Made by a program: the position numbers and the translations under genes
Part shown: one piece after another, positions 1-6,638 of the stretch
How positions within the stretch are numbered: position 1 is the stretch's first letter
Layout: the number at the start of each line of letters is the position of its first letter
Origin: Gallionellaceae bacterium
Lineage (GTDB): Bacteria > Pseudomonadota > Gammaproteobacteria > Burkholderiales > Gallionellaceae
Length of the DNA stretch: 7,526 bases
Direction: 5' to 3'
Assembly: GCA_030690855.1 (NCBI GenBank)
Contig: JAUYFR010000224.1
Coordinates: forward strand, 1-7,526
The notes under the pieces: model-generated
Seen by the model: only the letters and a program-made list of their open reading frames with translations
Told to the model about the DNA's origin: nothing
The model's database searches: none

Positions 1-1031
1 ACTTGTGATGACGGAACGCCCGCATTCAAAAAGTATTCGTGTGCCTTATTGATTGCGGCAGCAGGGCCAGCAATATATACATTGCTCTCAGCCAACTCAG
101 GTCGCTGTTGCTTTACGTCATGCAACAGCGCGTCAAACGAATCCTCTTGCCCATTTCCAAAATTAGCCACATCGAAATTTGCCACTATCGGGCTGAAATA
201 AAAACTATCTAGCGCGTCCGCCCAAGCTCGTCCAACGTTTGGCAAATAAATGCTGTTTTCAGTTGACCCTATCCAATACAAAAAGATCGGCACGCCGGCA
301 TCTAGCGACACTGCATGCTCAATTAAACTTTTTATTGGAGCGAAACCCGTGTCGAATGCAAAAAAACACAGGGGACGATTGCCATTTTCATGAAACAGAA
401 AATGACCCTTAGGCCCCTCTATTTCTACCACTTCATTATTTTTTAGCTGATTAAATACGTAATCCGCAAAGGCATTATTAGCGGTACGTCGCACATGAAA
501 AAAGATGTTGTGATCATCGCAGGGACAACTCGCAATCGACAAAATAGCACTGTATGCTTGATTAACCGTGAGGATGGCCGACTGTCCTGCTAGAAAACGC
601 AAACGACTGGTTCGCGGTGTACGCAGATGAAGTAACGCCATTTCAGGGGTGAGCACGGTGATTGATTTTACGGTTGCTGAAATTTGCTGGAGGGGAATTT
701 CTTCAGCGCCGCCCGCCACACTCGCCTCAATCACCACTTCACCAACGGCAGAGTTAGAACACATCAGCACCATGCCATCACGTTTATCGGCCTCGGTTCG
801 AACGTAATCATGGAAGCGAGTTTTTTTAATTTCGCCCGAGACCACTTTGGCTTTACAGAGACCGCAGCTACCGCCACTACAGCCATAATTAAGCGGCACG
901 CTAGCACGTAACGCACCTTCTAAAATCGTTTCGGCGCCCACACTTTCAAAGTGATGGCTGCTAGGTAACACTGTAATGCGCGCCATTTCAGCTTGCGTCG
1001 CATTGGTCGATGACGACTCTTGAAAACTCAT
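1..1031 (-). CDS. 2Fe-2S ferredoxin/FNR-like oxidoreductase, C-terminus cut by window edge
   Basis: The frame is open from an ATG at 1031 to the left edge, 343 full codons, so only a short C-terminal piece is probably missing. Residues 18-105 form a plant-type ferredoxin domain with cluster ligands C51-x4-C56-x2-C59-x31-C91. Residues 115-343 follow the ferredoxin-NAD(P)+ reductase fold, in the style of CDP-6-deoxy-glucoseen reductase and oxygenase reductases: GQSAIL near 149, FHVRR at 178-182, GPKGHF at 206-211, TGFAPIKSLIEH at 228-239 and IAGP at 320-323. Key motifs are altered. The usual RxYS flavin motif reads A-I-L-S (162-165), GGTGFAPI reads FDTGFAPI, and CGP reads AGP. Electron transfer from NAD(P)H through flavin to the cluster is the family role, but flavin and nucleotide binding are doubtful here. 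A GGAGG at 1039-1043 lies 7 nt before the ATG. It follows the substrate-binding lipoprotein gene by 39 nt and is probably cotranscribed with it. The physiological partner is unknown. Confidence 0.88.
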   Translation of the reverse strand, partial: MSFQESSSTNATQAEMARITVLPSSHHFESVGAETILEGALRASVPLNYGCSGGSCGLCKAKVVSGEIKKTRFHDYVRTEADKRDGMVLMCSNSAVGEVVIEASVAGGAEEIPLQQISATVKSITVLTPEMALLHLRTPRTSRLRFLAGQSAILTVNQAYSAILSIASCPCDDHNIFFHVRRTANNAFADYVFNQLKNNEVVEIEGPKGHFLFHENGNRPLCFFAFDTGFAPIKSLIEHAVSLDAGVPIFLYWIGSTENSIYLPNVGRAWADALDSFYFSPIVANFDVANFGNGQEDSFDALLHDVKQQRPELAESNVYIAGPAAAINKAHEYFLNAGVPSSQ

Positions 1032-1038
1032 GATGACG

Positions 1039-1043
1039 CCTCC
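1039..1043 (-). promoter_or_regulatory. Ribosome binding site of the ferredoxin/reductase gene
   Basis: The minus strand reads GGAGG here, 7 nt upstream of the ATG at 1031. This fixes the start of the reductase and shows that it is translated independently of the upstream gene despite the short gap. Confidence 0.75.
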
Positions 1044-1070
1044 TCAACCACTATATTTTCATTGCCTAAA

Positions 1071-3209
1071 CTAGCGTACTTCGTCTCTTAATTTGAATGT
1101 GCGTCGAAGCCACCAAGCAAATAATAACAGCGTTATTCCGCTCAATAACAATGGCCACAACATGGGTTGATTCCAAGATTTGCGCAATTTATCGCGCTGC
1201 TGAGAATCAATGCGCAAATACTTCAAATAGTTATTGGCCATTTTGTTTGGCTTGCTGTTGTGCAACCAGCCATGCCGTAAAACATAATCTTTAGGATGAT
1301 GTCCCCACAGCCAAGGTGAGTCACGGCGCAAAATTTCGACCATTTGGTCAATGATTTTCTGCCGCGTTGCATTGTTCGGCATATTTTTCATTTGCTCGAA
1401 TAAGCGATCATATTCAGGGTTCGCATAATTTGCGGCGTTCTCTCCGCCCTTCGCCACTTTGCCTTGCGCGCCGTGGAGCAGAAATAAAAAATTCTCCGGA
1501 TCGGGATAATCCGCATTCCAACCAAAATAGAAAAGCTGTGTATCGCCCCTGCGCACCTTATCCTGAAAGCGGTTGTAATCAGTGCTACGCACCACTAATT
1601 GCACATTCAGTTTGTCGAACTGTTTACGCAACCAATCCAAGCGTGATTTATTTCCCACGCCGTTAGCAGTCGTGTCTAAATAAATCACCAAGGGCTGTTT
1701 GGTTTTCGCGTCAATACCCTCAGGGTAGCCCGCTTCAGCGAGCAATTTTTGAGCGAGCGCTATTGACTTACGTTGCGGCTCGCCATTTTTCCAGTCGTAC
1801 ACATAGCGATTTATTCCGTCCTCACCTTCGCGGTATCCAAAAATTCCTGGCGGGATAGGCGACTGCGCGGCAACGCCACGTCCATTGGCGAAAATAGAAA
1901 TAAACTCTTCAAAGTCCATTGCAATAGCGATAGCGCGACGCAACTTTCTGGCACGCTCACTTGCGCCCCCCACTATCGGGTCAAGCCAGTTAAACCCCAT
2001 ATACATGGTCGAGGTGGCTACCGAAGTAGAAAGCGAAATACCCTGCGCTTTCATGTCATCGGTAACGTTCGCCTCGCCGCCCACGCTCACTTGCACTGCC
2101 TGATCAAAGCTATCTGAGCTAATGCCAGATGCATCGTAATAGCCCTGCAAAAACTTATTCCAATAGGGAATCGTTTCTTTCTCTAAGCTAAACACCACCT
2201 TGTCGATGAGCGGCAGCGCTTTACCGGCATCGACAAGATAACCTGCAGCTTGATCGCTAGTCTCGCCTTCACTCGGATAAAACTCACCTGAAAAATTAGG
2301 ATTTTTCGTCAACACCATGCGCTGATTAGGATTGTTTTCCGAAAGATAATAAGGACCGCTACCCAGTGGCCACCAGTCCAGTGTTAGGTTGCGCTCACGC
2401 ATTCCCTCTTGTGCGTAAAATTTTTCCGCTTCCCACGGCATCGGCGCGAAAAACGGCATCGCTAACCAGTAGGCAAATTGCGGATATTTCCCCATTACTT
2501 TAATTCGATAGGTATGCTCATCAACAACCTCCACTCCTGGCAAATCGTAGGTATTTAAATCCAGCCAACCCTCGGGTTGCGTTTTGCGAGCCTGCTTCAA
2601 CTTTTCGGCATATTCTTTTAAGCCAACGATATATTCGGCCATCACGCCAAAAATCGGCGAGTGCAAATCAGGATGCGCAAGTCGCTTAATTTGGTAAACA
2701 TAATCGATACCCTGCACATCTCTTGTGCCCTTTTGCGTAAAGTCTTTCAGCGAGTTGATTCCACTCAAGTCTGCCACTTTTAAATTCATATAGCGCGGCT
2801 TACCCTGTTCGTCTTTGGCTAGTGCAGGATGAGGCTGAAACTTTAACCCTGAGCGCAGGTGAATTTCATAAACGCTAAAAGCCACTTGATCAACAGGAGC
2901 CGATGCTGAGAGCGCCCTGCCATTTTTATCTAAATAAGAAACTGTCGGCATAACATCAGTGGCCTGAGGTACCAAGGTGTAGGGCCGCTTTAAATAATGG
3001 TACTGCAAAGGGGGTTGATAAATTTGCGCGAGAAACACATACTCGTTCTCACTGTAGGCCTGCACGGGATCTAAATGCTTGGGACGCTCGGTGAAGGCCG
3101 TGTAAAAAGTTGATTGATCAGTGACCTCAACCGGATAGGGATTATTCCAAGTACCGCCATCACAGGCGCTTAGAAAAATAAGCAGGATAATACTGGTCAA
3201 CATTTTCAT
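1071..3209 (-). CDS. Family 5 extracellular substrate-binding lipoprotein (OppA/DppA-like) with C-terminal membrane anchor
   Basis: This 712-residue protein starts with a lipoprotein signal peptide: two lysine/methionine pairs, a hydrophobic run, then lipobox L13-S14-A15-C16. The body matches the SBP_bac_5 family of peptide, nickel and opine binding proteins: an N-terminal segment FTERPKHLDPVQAY, a central LGSGPYYLSE, and a late FYFGWNADYPDPENF. Residue +2 after the lipid cysteine is Asp, which in E. coli retains lipoproteins in the inner membrane. Residues about 683-701 form a hydrophobic segment followed by RRTFKLR, which looks like a transmembrane anchor with a cytoplasmic tail. The mature domain would therefore sit in the periplasm tethered at both ends. 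It is longer than typical OppA-type proteins (about 540 residues). No permease or ATPase gene lies nearby; the next gene is a ferredoxin/reductase. No good Shine-Dalgarno precedes 3209. An in-frame ATG at 3203 is possible but would trim the signal peptide. The substrate cannot be read from sequence. Confidence 0.9.
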   Translation of the reverse strand: MKMLTSIILLIFLSACDGGTWNNPYPVEVTDQSTFYTAFTERPKHLDPVQAYSENEYVFLAQIYQPPLQYHYLKRPYTLVPQATDVMPTVSYLDKNGRALSASAPVDQVAFSVYEIHLRSGLKFQPHPALAKDEQGKPRYMNLKVADLSGINSLKDFTQKGTRDVQGIDYVYQIKRLAHPDLHSPIFGVMAEYIVGLKEYAEKLKQARKTQPEGWLDLNTYDLPGVEVVDEHTYRIKVMGKYPQFAYWLAMPFFAPMPWEAEKFYAQEGMRERNLTLDWWPLGSGPYYLSENNPNQRMVLTKNPNFSGEFYPSEGETSDQAAGYLVDAGKALPLIDKVVFSLEKETIPYWNKFLQGYYDASGISSDSFDQAVQVSVGGEANVTDDMKAQGISLSTSVATSTMYMGFNWLDPIVGGASERARKLRRAIAIAMDFEEFISIFANGRGVAAQSPIPPGIFGYREGEDGINRYVYDWKNGEPQRKSIALAQKLLAEAGYPEGIDAKTKQPLVIYLDTTANGVGNKSRLDWLRKQFDKLNVQLVVRSTDYNRFQDKVRRGDTQLFYFGWNADYPDPENFLFLLHGAQGKVAKGGENAANYANPEYDRLFEQMKNMPNNATRQKIIDQMVEILRRDSPWLWGHHPKDYVLRHGWLHNSKPNKMANNYLKYLRIDSQQRDKLRKSWNQPMLWPLLLSGITLLLFAWWLRRTFKLRDEVR

Positions 3210-3322
3210 GGCAGAGAAGTGTAGCGGAATGACCTCGCTGAGTCATGAACAACTCGCTTGTGACGTTGTCAAATGGCGCAAAAGCGAGTACTTTCAAGGA
3301 TAACTATTTAACGGAGGACATG
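3210..3322. promoter_or_regulatory. Divergent intergenic promoter region
   Basis: This 113-bp gap separates the minus-strand lipoprotein gene from the plus-strand small gene and ygfZ, so promoters for both directions should be here. Plus strand: TTGTCA (3266-3271), a 17-nt spacer, then TACTTT (3289-3294), a plausible but weak sigma-70 pair. Minus strand: a perfect TTGACA box (3272-3267) overlaps the first one, but the hexamer 17 nt on (TTCATG) is a poor -10. The two -35 candidates share the palindromic TTGTCAA, so the two polymerases might compete. The assignments are by eye and low confidence. Confidence 0.35.
3313..3317 (+). promoter_or_regulatory. Ribosome binding site deciding the start of the small gene
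   Basis: GGAGG lies 5 nt before the ATG at 3323 and only 2 nt before the adjoining ATG at 3320. The spacing favours 3323 as the true start and argues against the upstream in-frame ATG at 3245, which has no comparable site. Confidence 0.7.
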
Positions 3323-3652
3323 ATGGCTATTTCTAATGTCAACAACTCAAACAGCGTCAATTCAACCAGCCGTGTTGCTAGCACTCCCACTGTTGCGCGA
3401 AAAACACCAACACAAAGTGATAGCGGGGACGGCGCGGTCGTCACACTGTCCAAAAAAGCGCGTGAAATGAGCCAAACTCAACTCGCGATGACCGAACAGA
3501 AACAGTCTATCGAGCGCTTTCAGGACTTAAATCGAAATGACAAAGTTGCTCAAGAAAAAATGGACGTAAGCGCCAAGGCCGATGAACAAGCGATTCAAGC
3601 CAAGCAAAAAATCGATGAACAACTTTATAAACGTATAAACACCTATGCATAA
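3323..3652 (+). CDS. Small hypothetical protein, cotranscribed with ygfZ
   Basis: I do not recognise a named family. From the ATG at 3323 it encodes 109 residues. The first 40 or so are rich in Ser, Asn, Thr and Val (MAISNVNNSNSVNSTSRV...) with no hydrophobic signal peptide. A short motif, VVTLSKKAREMSQ, follows. Such D/V-VxLSxxAxxxS segments occur in several small proteobacterial proteins of flagellar or unknown role, FlgM among them, but that resemblance is too short to assign function. The second half (about 55-105) is Gln, Lys, Glu and Asp rich with heptad-like spacing and probably forms a long helix or coiled coil. The product is likely cytoplasmic and partly disordered. Its last 8 nt overlap the start of ygfZ, which suggests translational coupling. 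Codon use looks like that of its neighbours, so it is probably a real gene. Confidence 0.7.
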   Translation: MAISNVNNSNSVNSTSRVASTPTVARKTPTQSDSGDGAVVTLSKKAREMSQTQLAMTEQKQSIERFQDLNRNDKVAQEKMDVSAKADEQAIQAKQKIDEQLYKRINTYA

Positions 3653-4697
3653 CGCAAACTGGCAGTCTCTTCTCCAAACACAAGGCGCTCAATTCTCAGA
3701 GGGAATCGTTCAAAGCTTTGGCTCAGCGCCCACTGAGCAACAAGCAATGATAGAAGGCACAGCAGTGTGCGACCTAAGCCAGTTTGGCGTATTGAAAGTA
3801 ACCGGTGAAGAAGCTCAATCATTTTTGCAAAATCTCTGTAGTAACGACGTTGCCGCCATTACCCCAGCATTGGCGCAACTGAGCAGCCTTAACACGGCAA
3901 AAGGGCGCGTGCTCGCCACCTTTCTCATCTGGAAAATTGGCAACGACTATTACCTACATCTGCCTAGCTCACTCATTGCGGCAATTCAAAAGAAATTGAC
4001 GATGTATGTGTTGCGCGCCAAGGTGAAAATTGAAAACATTAGCGAAAAAACTGTTTGCCTAGGCATTGCAGGAAAAGATGCCAGCACCCTATTGAAAACT
4101 CAATTCGGGGATTTGCCCACTTCTTATTTGGCGAGTACTTTTCACGATGGCACGATCATTTTGCGCTTTGAAGAAAATCGTTATTTGCTCTGCACTATCG
4201 AAGAGCAAGCCTCCATGATATGGCAACGTTTGAGCGCCGAAGCCACACCAGTTGGCTCTGGCTATTGGGATTATTTAAATATCCGCGCTGGTGTTCCCGT
4301 TATCTTGCCTGCCACACAAGAGCAGTTTGTATTGCAAATGATTAACCTCGAACTTATCGGCGGTGTGAGCTTCAAAAAGGGCTGCTACCCGGGGCAAGAA
4401 ATCGTAGCGCGCATGCACTACTTAGGAAAGCCGAAACAGCGTACCTACTTGGCACACATCGCTAGCGACACTGCGCCGCAAGCAAACGACCCATTATTTA
4501 GTGCCGATTATGAAGGGCAAGTTAGTGGCAACATTGTGAATACCGCCCCTGCCGCGCAAGGTGGCTATGATGTTTTAGCTTCGCTACACGTGAGCACCAT
4601 GAAGGCGAATCTTGAGGTGCATTGGAATACGGCAGATGGGGTTGAACTTCGTTTTGAAAAATTGCCTTACGATTTTCCAGCGGAAAGCGCTGCTTAA
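3645..4697 (+). CDS. ygfZ: Folate-binding protein YgfZ (GcvT-like, Fe-S cluster maintenance)
   Basis: The product is 350 residues, close to the family's usual size. YgfZ proteins bind tetrahydrofolate in a GcvT-type fold and support assembly or repair of Fe-S enzymes such as MiaB in the cytoplasm. The diagnostic motif is K245-G-C247-Y-P-G-Q-E252, including the conserved cysteine, followed by IVARMHYLGKPKQR. The N-terminal half carries the typical MIEGTAVCDLSQFGVLKVTGEEAQSFLQNLCSNDV type sequence, quoted here only in part as CDLSQFGVLKVTGEEA. The start ATG at 3645 lies inside the end of the preceding small gene (8-nt overlap, ATGCATAA), and no Shine-Dalgarno is visible, so translation is probably coupled. 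Its stop overlaps by 4 nt the stop of the convergent acetyltransferase gene. The neighbouring 2Fe-2S protein could be a client, but nothing in the sequence shows this. Confidence 0.93.
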   Translation: MHNANWQSLLQTQGAQFSEGIVQSFGSAPTEQQAMIEGTAVCDLSQFGVLKVTGEEAQSFLQNLCSNDVAAITPALAQLSSLNTAKGRVLATFLIWKIGNDYYLHLPSSLIAAIQKKLTMYVLRAKVKIENISEKTVCLGIAGKDASTLLKTQFGDLPTSYLASTFHDGTIILRFEENRYLLCTIEEQASMIWQRLSAEATPVGSGYWDYLNIRAGVPVILPATQEQFVLQMINLELIGGVSFKKGCYPGQEIVARMHYLGKPKQRTYLAHIASDTAPQANDPLFSADYEGQVSGNIVNTAPAAQGGYDVLASLHVSTMKANLEVHWNTADGVELRFEKLPYDFPAESAA

Positions 4698-5116
4698 AGC
4701 TTCATGCGAAGCTTGCGGTGCGGAATGCCTGCATCCATAAAATCTTCACCTTCTTCGATAAATCCGAAATTACGGTAAAACGGTAGCGCCTGTACCTGCG
4801 CATCCAAATCTACTTCTGGATAATGGCGACTGCTAGCATAGGCTAGCAGTCCTTCTAAAATCGCCGTACCCACTTTTTTTCCGCGCCACTCCGGCATCAC
4901 CGCAATCCGTCCAATGTGCGCATTCGGCAAAATGCGTCCACAGCCAATCGCTTGGCCAGTACTACTCAGCGCCAACACATGGTGGCTGGTTTCATCCAAG
5001 CCGTCCCACTCTAGTTCGACCAGCACGCTTTGCTCACGAATAAACACCGCCTCGCGCACAGCACGCAACATCGGCTCTGCGTCATGCCATGTGACTGGGT
5101 GAATCGTAAAGTTCAT
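4694..5116 (-). CDS. GNAT family N-acetyltransferase
   Basis: The product is a 140-residue single-domain GNAT protein. It has the family's early signature VFIREQSV..ELEWDGLDE (about 24-42), the acetyl-CoA binding segment IGRIAVMPEWRGKKVG (about 68-83, an R-G-K-K-V-G version of Q/RxxGxG/A), and the late motif LDAQVQALPFYRNFGF, all typical of small-molecule or protein acetyltransferases of the YjcF/ElaA type. It would transfer acetyl from acetyl-CoA to an unknown acceptor in the cytoplasm. The ATG at 5116 is preceded by GGAGG at 5122-5126 with 5-nt spacing. It is the last gene of the tadA operon, 16 nt after the L,D-transpeptidase gene, and ends convergently on ygfZ with a 4-nt overlap of the two stop codons. 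The substrate is not predictable from this sequence. Confidence 0.88.
   Translation of the reverse strand: MNFTIHPVTWHDAEPMLRAVREAVFIREQSVLVELEWDGLDETSHHVLALSSTGQAIGCGRILPNAHIGRIAVMPEWRGKKVGTAILEGLLAYASSRHYPEVDLDAQVQALPFYRNFGFIEEGEDFMDAGIPHRKLRMKL
4697..4714. repeat. Small inverted repeat at the convergent stop codons
   Basis: AAGCTTC and GAAGCTT flank ATGC, starting in the ygfZ stop codon and covering the last codons of the acetyltransferase gene. It could form a 7-bp hairpin in either transcript where the two units collide. No T-run follows, so it is not a clear intrinsic terminator. Confidence 0.35.
4828..4851. repeat. 10-bp perfect inverted repeat inside the acetyltransferase gene
   Basis: GACTGCTAGC and GCTAGCAGTC flank ATAG, within codons for the LLAYASS segment. 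A stable hairpin in mRNA is possible. It has no T-run and no known role is visible. Confidence 0.6.
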
Positions 5117-5121
5117 TATCG

Positions 5122-5126
5122 CCTCC
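5122..5126 (-). promoter_or_regulatory. Ribosome binding site of the acetyltransferase gene
   Basis: GGAGG on the minus strand, 5 nt before the ATG at 5116, in the 16-nt gap after the L,D-transpeptidase stop. It supports the chosen start. Confidence 0.7.
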
Positions 5127-5132
5127 GCTTTT

Positions 5133-5612
5133 TCAAGCTAGGATTTCAACCTGCGTACCGACCGACACCAACTCGAATAACTCCAGCAGATCAGCATTGC
5201 GCATACGCACACAACCATGCGAGCCAGGTTTACCCAGCGGGGTGCTATCAGGCGTTCCGTGAATATAAATATAGCGACGCATGGTATCGCATGAGCCCCA
5301 ACGGTTATAACCCGGCTCCGTGCCGCACAACCACAAAATGCGCGTCAAAATCCAATCTCGTTTCGGGTGCGCCTCGCCTAGTTGCGGCGTGTAAATTTCA
5401 CCGGTCGGACGTCGCCGCACAAACACTGCATTCTCCGGCTGCCCTGCACCAATCTTAGCGCGAATCACATGCTTACCGCGCGGTGTGCAAAGGCTACCAT
5501 TTTCTTCTCCTGCACCATTCGTAGCAGTAGATACCGTATACCGACGCAATAGCTCACCACTATCGCCATTTATTATAAGTGATTGATTATATTGAGTTAT
5601 TATAATTTTCAT
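5133..5612 (-). CDS. L,D-transpeptidase (YkuD domain) without visible signal peptide
   Basis: The product has 159 residues. The YkuD active-site block is clear: H118-G-T-P at the first histidine, then L126-G-K-P-G-S-H132-G-C134-V-R136-M-R-N, with C134 the expected nucleophile. Before it lie TPRGKHVIRAKIG (43-55) and W105-G-S-C-D. Family members form or exchange 3-3 cross-links, or attach proteins, on peptidoglycan in the periplasm using the L,D-transpeptidase thiol. The N-terminus MKIIITQYNQSLIING begins straight in the fold's first strands, with no hydrophobic export signal, so either export is atypical or the protein works in the cytoplasm. The start ATG overlaps the tadA stop (ATGA, 4 nt) and has no strong Shine-Dalgarno, so translation is coupled to tadA. 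An upstream signal-bearing start is ruled out because tadA occupies that sequence. Confidence 0.9.
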   Translation of the reverse strand: MKIIITQYNQSLIINGDSGELLRRYTVSTATNGAGEENGSLCTPRGKHVIRAKIGAGQPENAVFVRRRPTGEIYTPQLGEAHPKRDWILTRILWLCGTEPGYNRWGSCDTMRRYIYIHGTPDSTPLGKPGSHGCVRMRNADLLELFELVSVGTQVEILA

Positions 5613-6073
5613 AAGGCTTTTTGTTGAGCTCGGCGCATGGCAAAAAAATCGCTCAACACTTTAGCGCACTCTTCCGCCAAAACGCCACCTTCAATTTTTG
5701 CGTGATGATTAAGCCGAGATTCTTCAAATAAATTAAGCACACTTCCCGCCGCGCCCGTCTTGTGCTCTGTCGCACCAAACACCACCCGCGCAATGCGTGC
5801 ATGAAACATCGCCCCCACGCACATCACACACGGCTCCAGCGTTACAAACAATTCGCAATCCACCAAACGATAATTACCCACCCGTTGCGCCGCATCGCGC
5901 AGCGCCATCATCTCGGCATGCGCAGAAGGATCCTGTTTTGAAATCGGTGCATTAAAACCGCGCCCGATAATCTCGCCGTCTTTAACCACCACCGCGCCAA
6001 CCGGCACCTCACCTGCTAGTGCCGCGTGCTCGGCAAGGTGCAAGGCTTCGCGCATGAAATCTTCGTCAGTCAT
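5609..6073 (-). CDS. tadA: tRNA-specific adenosine deaminase TadA
   Basis: TadA deaminates adenosine 34 of tRNA-Arg(ACG) to inosine, allowing wobble decoding of CGN codons, and is normally essential. The product has 154 residues, the usual bacterial length. Zinc and catalytic residues are present: H52-A-E54 and P81-C82-V-M-C85, with E54 the proton shuttle. Flanking family segments are also present: GEVPVGAVVV (21-30), N41-A-P-I, NYRL (67-70), KTGAAGS, and LSDFFAMRR near the end. The ATG at 6073 is chosen because MTDEDFMREAL is the typical TadA start and GGAAGAG lies just upstream. A longer in-frame start at 6178 would add 35 residues unlike any TadA, across DNA whose other frame encodes the end of the rhuM-fic remnant. 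The start overlaps the stop of that remnant (TAATG). It leads a tight unit with the L,D-transpeptidase and acetyltransferase genes. Confidence 0.95.
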   Translation of the reverse strand: MTDEDFMREALHLAEHAALAGEVPVGAVVVKDGEIIGRGFNAPISKQDPSAHAEMMALRDAAQRVGNYRLVDCELFVTLEPCVMCVGAMFHARIARVVFGATEHKTGAAGSVLNLFEESRLNHHAKIEGGVLAEECAKVLSDFFAMRRAQQKAL

Positions 6074-6632
6074 TACGCTCTTCCATCCACCAATAGATTC
6101 ACCACCAAACGAATCAATAAATCTTTGTTGGCCGGATCGCTCTCGGCAATCAACAACGCCAGCACAACACTGCCCCACTAACCAACGCCTGATTGTTCAA
6201 CGTGCGTGCCAACAATTCGATAGCTTGCTGCGCCTCGTCAATGCCCCGCTCGGCAAGTCGAGTTGAGTTAAACGTGTAGCCCTGCACCAGATGCTCGCGC
6301 AGAGTGCGGGTTGCCCATTGGCGAAATTGCACGCCTTGAAGTGACTTGACACGATAGCCCACGGAGATAATGACATCTAGGTTGTAATACTCAATATCAC
6401 GCGTAACACTTCTACCGCCTTCATTTTGAACTTGTGCAAATTTTGCACAAGTTGCCGCCACATCAAGCTCCCCCTCTTTAAACACATTACGCAAATGCTT
6501 CGTCACCACCGAACGCTCGCGCCCAAACAATGCAGCCATCTGCTCCTGCGTCAGCCAAACCGTTTCCGCATCCAGTCGCACGTTTACCTGCGCTTGTCCG
6601 CTCTCGGCTTCATAAATCAGCACTTCGCTCAT
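6073..6632 (-). pseudogene. RhuM-Fic/Doc family gene, internally deleted and frameshifted
   Basis: From the ATG at 6632 (AAGGA Shine-Dalgarno about 7 nt upstream) a 160-residue frame begins with a clear RhuM-family domain: VWLTQEQMAALFGRERSVVTKHLRN (shown in part, about 25-49, a helix-turn-helix-like stretch), then YYNLDVIISVGYRVKSLQG and FRQWATRTLREHLVQGY. It continues into LAERGIDEAQQAIELLARTL and stops at 6150 after an odd ending, SGAVLCWRC. In another frame, 6177-6073 reads SVVLALLIAESDPANK, then DLLIRLVVNLLVDGRA and a stop. This resembles the extreme C-terminus of RhuM proteins fused to a Fic domain. The Fic catalytic motif (HPFxxGN type) and roughly 150 residues between are missing. I infer an internal deletion plus a frameshift. 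The N-terminal domain may still be made. Alternatively the tail belongs to another lost gene. The remnant's stop overlaps the tadA start. Confidence 0.75.
6429..6453. repeat. Perfect 25-bp palindrome inside the rhuM remnant
   Basis: Twelve-base arms AACTTGTGCAAA and TTTGCACAAGTT flank one central base (6441). The palindrome covers the codons for residues 60-68 (about T-C-A-K-F-A-Q-V) of the RhuM domain. Arms this long are not expected by chance in a window of this size. It shares the half-sites TGTGCA/TGCACA with the palindrome upstream of the gene, so it may be a protein-binding site as well as coding sequence. Confidence 0.8.
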
Positions 6633-6638
6633 AACCCA

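Noticed and set aside
684..2117. Several plus-strand open frames opposite the reductase and lipoprotein genes
   Set aside because: They lie antisense to strongly supported genes, show no family motifs and are composition shadows.
3245..3322. Upstream ATG at 3245 for the small gene
   Set aside because: It has no ribosome binding site and would place the start within the likely promoter. GGAGG at 3313-3317 points to 3323.
4697..4714. Bidirectional terminator between ygfZ and the acetyltransferase gene
   Set aside because: The 7-bp stem lies in coding sequence and neither strand has a downstream T-run, so it was listed only as a repeat.
6074..6178. Longer TadA start at 6178 adding 35 residues
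   Set aside because: The extra residues resemble no TadA N-terminus, the canonical start lies at 6073 with a ribosome binding site, and the same DNA in another frame encodes a RhuM-Fic-like tail.
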